Assembly (NCBI RefSeq): GCF_003597125.1
Contig: NZ_QYYA01000005.1
Coordinates: 124,001-188,000 of the forward strand
Direction of reading: 5' to 3'
Source: Alcanivorax profundi
Lineage (GTDB): Bacteria > Pseudomonadota > Gammaproteobacteria > Pseudomonadales > Alcanivoracaceae
DNA: 64,000 nt
Shown here: positions 35,055 through 44,788 of the stretch, in pieces
Layout of the letters: each line of letters opens with the position of its first letter
How positions within the stretch are numbered: position 1 is the first letter of the stretch
Program-made: the position numbers and the translations under genes
The notes under the pieces: generated by a model
Database searches by the model: none
What the model was told of the DNA's origin: nothing
What the model saw: the letters and a program-made list of their open reading frames with translations, nothing else

Positions 35055-36374
35055 CTACAACGGCTTAACAAACACCTTCGAATTCCGCTGCCAGTTATAC
35101 AGCGACTGCCGGGCCCCCGGCAGCGCATCCACGCCGGCGGCTTCAAATCCCTGCTGTTGGAACCAGTGGGCGGTGAGGGTGGTGAGGACGAACAGGCGTT
35201 GCAGACCTTGCTCTCTGGCCCGCCGTTCCACGTAGCCCAGTAACTGCGCGCCACGTTCGCCTTTGCGGTAGCCGGGGTGGACGGCCACGCAGGCGAGTTC
35301 GCCGGTCTTGTCGTCCGGGAAGGGGTAGAGGGCGGCGCAGGCGATGACCATGCCGTCTCGCTCGATGATGGCGAAACGGTGTATCTCGTTTTCCAGCAGT
35401 TCCCGTGAACGGCGCACCAGGGTGCCGTCGGCTTCCAGCGGTTCGATCAGTTCCAGGATGCCGCCCACGTCTTCGATGCGGGCCCCTCGCAGGGTTTCGT
35501 AGGTTTCCCGGGTGACCAGGGTGCCGCAGCCGTCACGGGTGAACAGTTCCTTGATCAGCGCACCATCGACACTGGCATCGAGCAGGTGGGCCCGGCCCAC
35601 GCCATTGCTGGCGGCATGGCAGGCGGCGGTGAGCTGTCGGTCCACGCCGTTGTCTTCGAATTGTTCATCGGCCAGCAGCTTGCCGGCTTCCTGCGGGCTG
35701 AGTTCGCGGATCAGCTCGCCTTGCGGATCTGCCAGGCGCAGGTCGTCGCCAAGCAGGATGAGCTTGTCGGCACCCAGTGCAATGGCGGCGGTGGAGGCCA
35801 CTTCCTCGGCGTTGACGTTGAACAGCTCGCCGGTGGGCGAGCAGCCCACCGGCGACAGCAGTACCAGGTTGCCACTGCTGTGTTGCTGGCGGATGGCGTC
35901 CACATCGATGCGACGGACTTCGCCGGTGTGCTGATAGTCGAACCCGTTGCGCACGCCGACCGGTTTGGCGATGACAAAGTTGCCGCTGATCAGGCGAATC
36001 CCGGCGTTGTGCATGGGGGAGTTGGCGAGCCCCATGGAGAACAGCCCTTCGAGTTTCAGGCGCAGGGCACCCACCGCGGCCATGACGCTATCCAGGGCGG
36101 CACTGTCGGTGATGCGCATGTGCTGTTCGAATGTCGATTCGATACCGGCGTCCGCCAGCCGTGCACTGATTTGCGGACGTGCGCCATGCACCAGCACCAG
36201 CTTGATGCCCAGACTGTTGAGCAAGGCAAGGTCATGAATCAGCGGGGCCAGCCGGGGCCCGTCCAGCAGTTCGCCGGCCAGCATGACCACAAAGGTTCGG
36301 CCCCGGTGCGCGTTGATGTACGGCGAGGACTGGCGGAACCAGTGAACCTGATTGTCGGGTGTGGTGCTGGACAC
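35055..36374 (-). CDS. argA: N-acetylglutamate synthase
   Basis: The first step of arginine synthesis: acetyl transfer from acetyl-CoA to glutamate. The 439-residue protein joins an amino-acid-kinase-like arginine-sensing domain (FVVMLAGELLD, LVLVHGARPQI, residues about 25-290) to a C-terminal GNAT domain (CVAVHPGYRKGERGAQLL). The likely start is GTG at 36374, preceded by AGGGA, which gives the usual N-terminus (HWFRQSSPYINAHRG); the open frame continues upstream into repeat DNA without homology. End-product inhibition by arginine is expected from the family. Confidence 0.95.
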   Translation of the reverse strand: MSSTTPDNQVHWFRQSSPYINAHRGRTFVVMLAGELLDGPRLAPLIHDLALLNSLGIKLVLVHGARPQISARLADAGIESTFEQHMRITDSAALDSVMAAVGALRLKLEGLFSMGLANSPMHNAGIRLISGNFVIAKPVGVRNGFDYQHTGEVRRIDVDAIRQQHSSGNLVLLSPVGCSPTGELFNVNAEEVASTAAIALGADKLILLGDDLRLADPQGELIRELSPQEAGKLLADEQFEDNGVDRQLTAACHAASNGVGRAHLLDASVDGALIKELFTRDGCGTLVTRETYETLRGARIEDVGGILELIEPLEADGTLVRRSRELLENEIHRFAIIERDGMVIACAALYPFPDDKTGELACVAVHPGYRKGERGAQLLGYVERRAREQGLQRLFVLTTLTAHWFQQQGFEAAGVDALPGARQSLYNWQRNSKVFVKPL

Positions 36375-36462
36375 GGTGTTTTCCCTGCGGCGGGTGGTAA
36401 GTGATTGATTGGCCAGTATAGCCAGTGGGGACGTGCGGGCGCTAGCGGTCGCTACGGAGCCG

Positions 36463-36631
36463 CTGTGGGAGCTTGCCTGCAAGCGAAAAAGGCCAATTGC
36501 GAGGCACGAGTTTCGAGTTGCGAAAACCTGAAAGGCAGAGCGGGGCTTTTGCCTTCCGAAACTCGTTACTTGAGCCCCGAAACTTTCTGCATTCTCAGTG
36601 GGCTAAATCGCTTGCAGGCAAGCTCCCACAG
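36463..36631. repeat. REPIN-like paired REP element
   Basis: Two perfect 23-bp inverted copies bracket 169 bp: 36463-36485 (CTGTGGGAGCTTGCCTGC plus AAGCG) and its reverse complement at 36609-36631. Inside are nested inverted repeats, ACGAGTTTCG (36506-36515) with CGAAACTCGT (36557-36566), and CGGGGCT with AGCCCCG. The end sequence belongs to the GTGGGAGC type of REP. It lies between argA and the pit terminator. Confidence 0.75.
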
Positions 36632-36656
36632 TGGAGCTACCGGAAGTTGTGCCAAA

Positions 36657-36681
36657 CAAAAGCGCCGCCCGTTGGGCGGCG
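36657..36681 (-). terminator. Terminator of the phosphate-transporter unit
   Basis: CGCCGCCC (36663-36670) pairs with GGGCGGCG (36674-36681). On the minus strand it is followed by CTTTTGTTT. It lies 36 bp past the pit stop. Confidence 0.7.
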
Positions 36682-36717
36682 TTAGTGTGTGGCTTGCTGC
36701 GCACGGCGTCTCCTGGA

Positions 36718-37986
36718 TTACGCCCCGAACAATCCCTTGAAAAAGTAGAAGAACAGGATGGAGAGCAGGGCGCCGGCGGGCAGGGTCACCACCCAGGAGG
36801 TGAAGATGGTGCCAATGACGCGCAGGTTCAGGGAGCCGATGCCGCGGGCCATGCCAACGCCAAGAATGGCGCCCACCAGCGTGTGTGTGGTCGAGATGGG
36901 CAGGCCGGTGCCGGAGGCGAGCACTACCGTGGTGGCGGCACCCAGTTCGGCGGCGAACCCGCGGGAAGGGGTCAGCTCGGTAATTTTCTTGCCTACCGTG
37001 GCCATGACCCGGGCACCAAAGATGGCGAGGCCAAAGACGATCCCCATGGCGCCGACCAGCAGAATCCAGCTGGGCATTTCGGCCTTGGCGCCGACTACGC
37101 CCCCGGAGGCCAGTACGCTGTTGATGGCGGCGAGTGGGCCAACAGCGTTGGCCACATCGTTGGAGCCGTGGGCAAAGGCCATGGCACAGGCGGTAAAGAT
37201 CATCAGCACCGCAAACACCCGCTCCACCGAGCTGAAGCGGAAGTCCTTGTCGGCTTCCGGGTCGGGCTTGATACGTTTGAGAAACACCGACCCCACGGCC
37301 ATGACGATAGCACCGCCGACCAGAGACCACAGAAAGCTGTGCAGGAAGCTCAGCTCCAGTCCCACGTGCTTGAGGCCTTTGACCATGGTGACCATGGAAA
37401 TCACGAAACCGACCAGGAACATGTAGAAGGGCACGACTTTTTTGGCACGCTCGAACGGATCGTCGTGGTTAAGCACCAGCCGCTGCACGCTGCGTATCAG
37501 GGCAAAGGAGATAATCCCGGCCAATAATGGCGAGGTGACCCAGCTGGCGACAATGGAGCCAACCTTGTTCCAGTGTACGGCGTCCATGCCCAGGCCCACG
37601 GCAGCAAAGCCGACAATGGCGCCGACGATGGAGTGGGTGGTCGAGACCGGCCAGCCGAACCAGGAGGCCACCATCAACCAGATGCCGGCAGCCAGCAGCG
37701 CAGACATCATGCCGTAGACCAGGTATTGCGGGGCGTGGGAGAAAGTTTCGGCGTCGATGATGCCTTTGCGGATGGTGGCAGTCACTTCGCCCCCGGCCAG
37801 GTAGGCCCCCGCAAATTCAAAGATGATGGCGATGATCACCGCTTGTTTGATGGTAAGGGCCTTGGCTCCCACCGAGGTACCCATGGCGTTGGCTACGTCG
37901 TTGGCGCCGACGCCCCAGGCCATCAGAAAGCCGAACGCGCCGGCCAGTAACAACATCAGGTAGGTATGCTCGAGCATCCACTCCAT
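36718..37986 (-). CDS. Inorganic phosphate transporter, PiT family
   Basis: A 422-residue membrane protein with about ten helices and the duplicated PiT signature: GANDVANAMGTSVGAKAL near residue 28 and GSNDVANAVGPLAAI near residue 270. Each is followed by a GxPxSTTH motif (WPVSTTHSIVG and GLPISTTHTLVG). These residues bind phosphate and the coupling cation. It is co-directional with, and 10 bp behind, a DUF47 gene, the standard pairing of PiT carriers with a PhoU-like regulator. No clear Pho box was seen. Confidence 0.95.
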   Translation of the reverse strand: MEWMLEHTYLMLLLAGAFGFLMAWGVGANDVANAMGTSVGAKALTIKQAVIIAIIFEFAGAYLAGGEVTATIRKGIIDAETFSHAPQYLVYGMMSALLAAGIWLMVASWFGWPVSTTHSIVGAIVGFAAVGLGMDAVHWNKVGSIVASWVTSPLLAGIISFALIRSVQRLVLNHDDPFERAKKVVPFYMFLVGFVISMVTMVKGLKHVGLELSFLHSFLWSLVGGAIVMAVGSVFLKRIKPDPEADKDFRFSSVERVFAVLMIFTACAMAFAHGSNDVANAVGPLAAINSVLASGGVVGAKAEMPSWILLVGAMGIVFGLAIFGARVMATVGKKITELTPSRGFAAELGAATTVVLASGTGLPISTTHTLVGAILGVGMARGIGSLNLRVIGTIFTSWVVTLPAGALLSILFFYFFKGLFGA

Positions 37987-37996
37987 AAGAACTCTC

Positions 37997-38677
37997 CTAG
38001 CGTGCGACCAACATCTGCAGGCGGCCGCCCACTTTCTGGGCGCGATCGGCGAGATCGCCTACCCATTCGATGATCTTGTAGAGGAAGATGACATCCACCG
38101 GGGGCAGTTCGCTTTCCAGCTTGAACAGGGTGGCACGGATGGTGATCTGCTGCTCGTCGTTGGCACGCTCCAGGCGGTCCAGCTCTTCGATCAGGTCTTC
38201 CACCAGTTTGATTTCCCGTCCGCTGAAACCGGTTTCCACCAGCTCATCCAGCTCGTTGATGGCCTTTTGGGCCTGGGCAGAGGTGTCGATGGCACCTTGC
38301 ACATAGCTGAGCATGGCGTCGGCCAGCGTGGCGGGGATGGACATTTCCCGGCCCAGCATCAGCCCGGAAATGTCCTTGGCCTTGTTGGCGACCTTGTCCT
38401 GTACGCTGATCAGCTCGAGCAGATCGGTACGGGGCACAGGCAGGAACAGGCTTTTGGGCAGGTTGAGGCGAAACTCTTTCTTCAGCTCGTCGGCTTCGTT
38501 CTCCAGCTCGGCAATGCGCTTTCGCAGGGTGCGAGCCTGATCCCAATCGCTCTGGGTCACGGCGGTAAAGAAGTCCGCAAGCGTACAGGCGCATTGGTGA
38601 ACGGTATCGTAGTGTTGCTGAAGGGGCTTGATGGGCGAGCGGCCAAACAGGCCGGCGATGGAGCTTCCAAAGGACAT
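37997..38677 (-). CDS. DUF47/PhoU-like regulator of the phosphate transporter
   Basis: A 226-residue all-helical protein of the TIGR00153/DUF47 family, related to PhoU. The N-terminus is MSFGSSIAGLFGRSPIKPLQ, and the helices carry RIAELENEADELKKEFR (acidic metal-binding helix) and ISVQDKVANKAKDI. Members act with PiT transporters and may gate uptake. It is the first gene of the two-gene unit with the transporter. Confidence 0.92.
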   Translation of the reverse strand: MSFGSSIAGLFGRSPIKPLQQHYDTVHQCACTLADFFTAVTQSDWDQARTLRKRIAELENEADELKKEFRLNLPKSLFLPVPRTDLLELISVQDKVANKAKDISGLMLGREMSIPATLADAMLSYVQGAIDTSAQAQKAINELDELVETGFSGREIKLVEDLIEELDRLERANDEQQITIRATLFKLESELPPVDVIFLYKIIEWVGDLADRAQKVGGRLQMLVAR

Positions 38678-38915
38678 AGGCGCCTCGGGTCCAGGTTAGG
38701 GTCGTCAAAGTATCCCATGCCGCAGGCCAATCAGCTAAGGCCACGGCTGACAGGCAGTGCGTCACACAGCTGTCATGAATTTGGTCGCGAGTATAGAGAA
38801 AGCGGGCGGGGCTGTCAGGGGGTCAATGTTACAGTTACAGTACCCAGAGGTTTCCTAATAATGATAAAGGGTGAGGTTTGGTCAATCCTGCCCTGTAGAG
38901 ACTCGGAGAGTATTT

Positions 38916-40712
38916 GTGAACGCCACTGCCAAACCTGCGGTACCGGATGGATTGCTGATTGATGTGCGTTGGCTGATGCGCGAGCTGCTGGATGAAGGAC
39001 GTGTCAGCCAGGAGGACTTCAATGTTATTTCCACCACGCCGCGGGAGAAGAAGGAGCTGAACTGGCACCCGATCCAGGTGTTGGCCAAGTACCGGTTGAC
39101 CGATCGAGGTGATACCCACCAGCTGCTGGATGTGGACTTTCTTACCGACTGGTTGGGCGAGCGTGCCAACATGAAGGTGTACCACATCGACCCGCTGAAA
39201 GTGCAGGTGGATCAGGTAACCAACGTGATGAGCTATGCCTTTGCCGAGCGCCACGGCATCGTCGCGGTGGAGGTGCACCGGGACAGGGTGGTGGTGGCCT
39301 GCGACCAGCCTTTCCTGCAGGACTGGAAAGGGCACCTGCAGCAGGTACTGCGCGACCGGGAGCTGGAGGTGGTGCTGGCCAACCCGGAGCAGCTGCGCCG
39401 CTATCGTATCGAGTTCTACAATCTCAGCCGTTCCATCGCCGGTGCCACGGGTAATACCGGTCAGGAGATGTCCGGGATTACCAACTTCGAGCAGCTGCTG
39501 GAAGTGGGGAAGGGACACCACGATGCGGACGACCAGCACATCGTCAATATCGTGGACTGGATTCTCCAGTATGCGTTTTCCCAGCGCGCCAGTGATATCC
39601 ATCTGGAACCGCGTCGCGAGACCGGCAAGATGCGTTTCCGCATTGATGGGGTGTTGCACGACGTCTATGAACTGCCGGCGGCCATCATGGCGGCGGTGAC
39701 CAGTCGTCTGAAGATTCTCAGTCGTCTTAATGTGGCGGAAAAACGCAAGCCTCAGGATGGTCGCCTGAAGACCAAGAGCCCGGACGGGGACGAGGTGGAG
39801 CTTCGTCTTTCCACCTTGCCGACTGCGTTTGGTGAGAAGATGGTCATGCGGGTGTTTGACCCGGATGTACTGGTGCGCAGTTTCGAGCAAATGGGGTTTA
39901 CCCGTGAGGATCATGACACCTGGCACGGCATGACCCAGCATCCCCACGGCATTATCTTCGTCACCGGCCCCACCGGGTCGGGCAAGACTACAACCCTGTA
40001 CTCCACCCTCAAGCAGCTGGCCACCAGTGAGGTCAATGTCTGTACCATCGAGGATCCCATCGAGATGGTGGAACCCAGCTTCAACCAGATGCAGGTGCAG
40101 GCGAATATTGATGTGAGCTTCGCTCAGGGGGTGAAGGCGATGCTGCGTCAGGATCCGGACATCATCATGATTGGTGAGATTCGCGATCTGGCCACGGCAG
40201 ACATGGCGATTCAGGCGGCACTGACTGGCCACCTGGTGTTGTCTACCCTGCATACCAACGATGCGCCCTCGTCGATTACCCGTCTGGTGGACCTGGGGGT
40301 GGCGCCGTACATGATTTCGGCCACGGTACTGGGGGTCATGGCACAGCGCCTGGTGCGAACTCTGTGCCCGCACTGCAAGGCTCCGGTGGCGCCGAATGCC
40401 CAGGCCTGGGAGGAGCTGGTGCGCCCCTTCAAGATGAAGATGCCAGAAAGCATCAATCGGCCGGTAGGGTGCCTGGAGTGCCGTGGAACGGGGTACCTGG
40501 GGCGCATGGGCGTCTATGAGACGATGCCTCTCAACAGTGCCCTCAAAGGGCACATTACCCGCGGCGGAGATCTGGAGGCGCTGACCCGGCAGGCCTTGAA
40601 AAACGGGATGAAGCCGCTACGAATCAGTGGTGCCATGAAAGTCGCCAAGGGGCTGACCACCATTGAGGAGGTGATGCGAGTGACGCCGTCCCAGGATATT
40701 TTGCTGGGGTGA
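38916..40712 (+). CDS. GspE/PulE-family secretion-type ATPase (orphan)
   Basis: A 598-residue hexameric ATPase of the type II secretion/type IV pilus class. It has an N-terminal T2SSE_N-like domain (residues 1-170), Walker A GPTGSGKTTT at about 351-360, Walker B IIMIGEIRD at about 416, and the His box STLHTND at about 443. A C-terminal Cys4 zinc site is CPHC...CLEC (484/487 and 519/522). All catalytic motifs are intact. The start is GTG with GGAGAG at 38905. No other secretion or pilus genes are nearby, so its motor partner is unknown. Confidence 0.9.
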   Translation: MNATAKPAVPDGLLIDVRWLMRELLDEGRVSQEDFNVISTTPREKKELNWHPIQVLAKYRLTDRGDTHQLLDVDFLTDWLGERANMKVYHIDPLKVQVDQVTNVMSYAFAERHGIVAVEVHRDRVVVACDQPFLQDWKGHLQQVLRDRELEVVLANPEQLRRYRIEFYNLSRSIAGATGNTGQEMSGITNFEQLLEVGKGHHDADDQHIVNIVDWILQYAFSQRASDIHLEPRRETGKMRFRIDGVLHDVYELPAAIMAAVTSRLKILSRLNVAEKRKPQDGRLKTKSPDGDEVELRLSTLPTAFGEKMVMRVFDPDVLVRSFEQMGFTREDHDTWHGMTQHPHGIIFVTGPTGSGKTTTLYSTLKQLATSEVNVCTIEDPIEMVEPSFNQMQVQANIDVSFAQGVKAMLRQDPDIIMIGEIRDLATADMAIQAALTGHLVLSTLHTNDAPSSITRLVDLGVAPYMISATVLGVMAQRLVRTLCPHCKAPVAPNAQAWEELVRPFKMKMPESINRPVGCLECRGTGYLGRMGVYETMPLNSALKGHITRGGDLEALTRQALKNGMKPLRISGAMKVAKGLTTIEEVMRVTPSQDILLG

Positions 40713-40948
40713 AGCCGCTACAGGGCTCCGGTTATTCGCTCCGCTCACTCCTTCGGGGTCACTTTGTGCGCTGCTCTGCGTCGCTAGCTTCCTGGAGCTC
40801 GCAGGGTGGACCTTGGCGAAGGTCAATCTCCACGTGGCAGAGATCGGACTTGGCCGATTTTTGCCCTGCCTTCAGTTTGATCATTTGCCACCTCGCCGCT
40901 CTTATTCCCGCTTGTAGCTTGCCCCGTCGCATACGACAATAGCGCCCC

Positions 40949-43819
40949 ATGAATGAACCCCAATATCAGTCTCTCCCCGATGAACTGTCGGTGCTGGTCA
41001 GCCAGCACTGGCAATCGTTCGTCGAATCCGGCCATGTTATGCCGTCGGTGCTCCATGACGACCTGCCGCGTGTCTGGGCCGGCTCCGATTATGTGGCCAC
41101 CCAGTTTCAGCGTGACCCGGAGTTGGGCCAATGGTTGGCCGACAGCGACCTGGCTCAGCCGCTGACGGCAGATGGGCTCCGCCAGCAGGTCCGTGAGCGT
41201 CTTGCCGATTGCGACAGTGAAGACGAACTGAAGCGGCGAATCCGTCGTCTGCGACACCGCCATATGGTGCGAATCATCTGGCGAGATCTGGCGGGTATCG
41301 GGGATTACCACAGTACGGTGGCAGACCTGTCGTTGCTGGCGGATACCCTGATTCACGAATCTCTGGATTTACTGTATCGCTGGGCCTGTGCCCGCAGTGG
41401 TACCCCGACGGGGCCGGATGGCAAGCCGGTGCAGCTGGTGGTGCTGGCCATGGGCAAGTTGGGGGCCCGTGAACTGAATCTGTCCTCGGACATCGACCTG
41501 ATCTTTGCCTACGAGCATGAAGGGGAGCTGGAAGGCGAGCGTCGCGCGCTCAGTTACCACCAGTTCTTTGTTCGTCTGGGGCAACAGTTGATCAAGGTGC
41601 TCGACCAGACCACCGCCGACGGTTTCGTGTTCCGGGTGGATATGCGTCTGCGTCCCTGGGGCAAGAGTGGGGTGCTGGCCATCGGCTTCGATGCCATGGA
41701 GGGGTACTACGAGACTCAGGGGCGTGAGTGGGAGCGCTATGCCCTGATCAAGATGCGGCCTGTAGCCGGGGATCTGAAAGCCGGTGCGCGACTGATCAAG
41801 CGCCTTAACCCTTTTGTGTATCGCCGCTACATTGATTACGGCGCGTTCCAGTCGTTGCGGGAAATGAAGGCGCTGATCGAGCGCGAAGTGAACCGCAAGG
41901 GCATGCAGGCCGATGTGAAGCTGGGTGCGGGCGGTATCCGTGAGGTGGAGTTTATCGTTCAGGCGTTTCAGCTGATCCGTGGGGGGCAGTTACCGGCCCT
42001 GCGCGAGCCCAATCTGGTCAAGGTCTTGCCCCAGTTGGTCGAGCTGGAGCTGTTGCCGGAAGATGTGGCCGATGAGCTGACCGATGCCTATCTGTTTCTG
42101 CGTGATGTGGAGCATCGTCTGCAGGCGGTCGGTGACAAGCAGACCCAGCGGCTGCCGGACGACCAGCTTGGCTGGCAACGACTGACCTTTGCCATGGGGT
42201 TTTCCGAGCGGACGGCGTTTGAACGCAAGTTGCGACGCTTCCGGGAAAATGTCCGCCTCCATTTCGGGCAGGTCATTGCCGACCCGGAACAGGAAACCGA
42301 AGCGGCCCAGGGGGCAGACCAGGAACTGCTGGATCTGTGGCTGGGCGAACTGGATGACGACGCTGCCGTGGCCCAACTGGGAGCCATTGGTGTGCTGGAA
42401 GCGGAGCAGGTCTATGCGCGCCTGAATGCCTTCCGTGACAGCCGGGCAGTGGAGAACATGCAGACGATCAGCCGTGAACGGCTGGATCGGCTGATGCCAC
42501 TGATGCTGGAAGCATTGGGTTATCAGGGGCATGGCGATACCACCGCCATGCGCCTGTTCAATTTTGTGGAGGCGGTGCTGCGCCGTAGCGCCTATATCGC
42601 GCTGCTGGTGGAAAACCCCGGTGCCCTCACCCAGCTGGTGAAGCTGTCGGGGGCCAGCCCGTGGATCGCGGAGCGGTTGGCGTTGCATCCGGTATTGCTG
42701 GATGAGTTGCTGGATGTGCGCACCCTGTATTCCCCACCGGAGCGTGCCGAGCTGGATGATGAGCTGCGCCAGCAATTATTGCGGGTGGCGGAAGATGACC
42801 TTGAGCAGCAGATGGAAGTGCTGCGTAACTTCAAGCAAGCCCACCTGCTGCGAGTGGCGGCGTCGGAAGTGACCGAAGTGCTGCCGCTGATGAAAGTGAG
42901 TGATTATCTCACCTGGCTGGCCGAGAGCATCCTCAATCAGGTAGTGATGCTGGCCTGGGAACCGCTGGTGGAGCGCCACGGTCGCCCGTCGCGGCTCGAC
43001 GGCCAGCCCTGCAGTCCTGATTTTGTGGTGGTGGGCTACGGCAAGCTGGGCGGCATTGAGCTGGGCCATAACTCGGATCTGGACCTGGTCTTCCTGCACG
43101 ATGCTGCCAGTGGCGGCATGACCGATGGGGAGAAGTCGGTCTCCAACGAGCAGTTCTATGCCCGTCTTGGCCAGCGTATCGTGCACATTCTTTCAACGCG
43201 TACCATGAGCGGCCAGCTGTATGAGGTGGATACCCGCCTGCGTCCCTCTGGTAGTGCCGGGTTGCTGGTGAGCTCCATGGATGCGTTCGAAAAATACCAG
43301 CTCAACGATGCCTGGACCTGGGAGCATCAGGCTCTGGTGCGGGCCAGGGTGGTGGCCGGGTGTAGTCGTTCCCGTCAGCGATTTGATGACATTCGGCACA
43401 AGGTCCTTTGCCGGGAGAGAACGCTGCAGGGGCTGCGCGACGATGTGCTCGCCATGCGCAGCAAGATGGTGGATCACCTCAGCGACAAGAGCGAGGCGCA
43501 ATTCCACCTCAAGCAGGACCCCGGAGGTATCGTTGATATCGAATTTATGGTGCAATATGGGGTTCTGAGATGGGCCTCCTCCCACGGTGAACTGACCCGA
43601 TTCACCGATAATGTGCGGCTGCTCGAAACACTGGCTGCACTGGACATTATGTCGGCGCAGGACGCCGGCCTGCTGCGGGAAGCGTACCTCGCTTACCGAT
43701 CCGCGGCTCATCGCGCTTCGTTGCGCAAAGAAAAATCCATCGTCGACGACACCCAGTTTCGCGATTTACGCGACGGTGTGCGTGCGATCTGGAAGCAATG
43801 GTTTGACCTGACGGATTGA
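40949..43819 (+). CDS. glnE: Glutamine synthetase adenylyltransferase/deadenylylase
   Basis: A bifunctional enzyme that adds and removes AMP on glutamine synthetase according to PII signals. The 956-residue protein has two nucleotidyltransferase domains: the deadenylylase half with GARELNLSSDIDLIF near residue 170, and the adenylylase half with GGIELGHNSDLDLVFLHD near residue 697. Regulatory helical linkers lie between. glnE upstream of ilvE and waaF is the Pseudomonas order. Confidence 0.96.
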   Translation: MNEPQYQSLPDELSVLVSQHWQSFVESGHVMPSVLHDDLPRVWAGSDYVATQFQRDPELGQWLADSDLAQPLTADGLRQQVRERLADCDSEDELKRRIRRLRHRHMVRIIWRDLAGIGDYHSTVADLSLLADTLIHESLDLLYRWACARSGTPTGPDGKPVQLVVLAMGKLGARELNLSSDIDLIFAYEHEGELEGERRALSYHQFFVRLGQQLIKVLDQTTADGFVFRVDMRLRPWGKSGVLAIGFDAMEGYYETQGREWERYALIKMRPVAGDLKAGARLIKRLNPFVYRRYIDYGAFQSLREMKALIEREVNRKGMQADVKLGAGGIREVEFIVQAFQLIRGGQLPALREPNLVKVLPQLVELELLPEDVADELTDAYLFLRDVEHRLQAVGDKQTQRLPDDQLGWQRLTFAMGFSERTAFERKLRRFRENVRLHFGQVIADPEQETEAAQGADQELLDLWLGELDDDAAVAQLGAIGVLEAEQVYARLNAFRDSRAVENMQTISRERLDRLMPLMLEALGYQGHGDTTAMRLFNFVEAVLRRSAYIALLVENPGALTQLVKLSGASPWIAERLALHPVLLDELLDVRTLYSPPERAELDDELRQQLLRVAEDDLEQQMEVLRNFKQAHLLRVAASEVTEVLPLMKVSDYLTWLAESILNQVVMLAWEPLVERHGRPSRLDGQPCSPDFVVVGYGKLGGIELGHNSDLDLVFLHDAASGGMTDGEKSVSNEQFYARLGQRIVHILSTRTMSGQLYEVDTRLRPSGSAGLLVSSMDAFEKYQLNDAWTWEHQALVRARVVAGCSRSRQRFDDIRHKVLCRERTLQGLRDDVLAMRSKMVDHLSDKSEAQFHLKQDPGGIVDIEFMVQYGVLRWASSHGELTRFTDNVRLLETLAALDIMSAQDAGLLREAYLAYRSAAHRASLRKEKSIVDDTQFRDLRDGVRAIWKQWFDLTD

Positions 43820-43853
43820 CCCGCAGGTCCTCAGCTCTGGGAGTATCACTGCC

Positions 43854-44780
43854 ATGTCGATGGCTGTAAGAGACGGTTTTATCTGGTTGGATGGCGAACT
43901 GGTTCCCTGGCAGGAGGCCAAGGTGCATGTGCTGACGCACACCCTGCACTATGGCATGGGCGTGTTCGAAGGGGTGCGAGCCTATGAAACCGCCACGGGT
44001 CCGGCGATTTTCCGCCTGAAGGAGCACACTGACCGCCTGTTCAACAGTGCCCACATCATGAATATGAAGATCCCGTTCACCAAGGACGAGGTCAATGCGG
44101 CACAGCTGGCGGCGGTGAAATCCAACAACCTGCCCCACGCCTACCTGCGCCCGATGGTGTTTTACGGAAGTGAGGGCATGGGGCTTCGCGCCCATAATCT
44201 GAAGGTCCACCTGATGGTGGCGGCCTGGGAATGGCCGGCTTACATGTCGCCGGAAGCCCTGGAGCTGGGTATCAAGGTGCGCACCTCCAGCTACACCCGC
44301 CACCACGTGAACATCACCATGTGCAAGGCGAAGGCCAACGGCAACTACATCAACTCCATGCTGGCCCTGAACGAAGCACTGTCCGGCGGCGCCGATGAAG
44401 CGCTGCTGCTGGACAACGAAGGCTATGTGGCGGAAGGCTCTGGCGAGAACATTTTCGTCATCAAGGACAAGGTGCTTTATACCCCGGAGCTGACGTCCTG
44501 CCTGGATGGTATTACCCGCAAGACCATCATCCAGCTGGCAGAAGAACGCGGGTACACCGTGCGTGAAAAGCGTATTACCCGTGACGAAATCTACGTGGCG
44601 GACGAAGCCTTCTTCACCGGTACGGCTGCCGAAGTGACGCCGATCCGCGAACTGGATGGTCGTATCATCGGCGAAGGCAAGCGTGGTCCGATCACTGAGC
44701 AGTTGCAGGCGGTGTACTTCGATCTGGTGCGCGGCAAACTGGACGACCAGTACGGAGACTGGCTCACTTACGTGGGCTAA
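43854..44780 (+). CDS. ilvE: Branched-chain amino-acid aminotransferase
   Basis: The final transamination in valine, leucine and isoleucine synthesis. The 308-residue class IV PLP enzyme starts MSMAVRDGFIWLDGEL. The PLP lysine lies in CKAKANGNYINSML, and the EGSGENIFVI and TGTAAEVTPIREL motifs complete the active site. It sits 34 bp behind glnE and 8 bp before waaF, so transcription probably continues into the LPS core genes. Confidence 0.96.
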   Translation: MSMAVRDGFIWLDGELVPWQEAKVHVLTHTLHYGMGVFEGVRAYETATGPAIFRLKEHTDRLFNSAHIMNMKIPFTKDEVNAAQLAAVKSNNLPHAYLRPMVFYGSEGMGLRAHNLKVHLMVAAWEWPAYMSPEALELGIKVRTSSYTRHHVNITMCKAKANGNYINSMLALNEALSGGADEALLLDNEGYVAEGSGENIFVIKDKVLYTPELTSCLDGITRKTIIQLAEERGYTVREKRITRDEIYVADEAFFTGTAAEVTPIRELDGRIIGEGKRGPITEQLQAVYFDLVRGKLDDQYGDWLTYVG

Positions 44781-44788
44781 ATCCGCGG

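Noticed and set aside
38755..38790. Pho box upstream of the DUF47-PiT unit
   Set aside because: One CTGTCAT half-site is present, but the second half is not at the required spacing.
38835..40553. Minus-strand open frame of 572 codons opposite the GspE-type gene
   Set aside because: His/Arg/Gln-rich shadow of the strongly conserved ATPase; no motif of its own.
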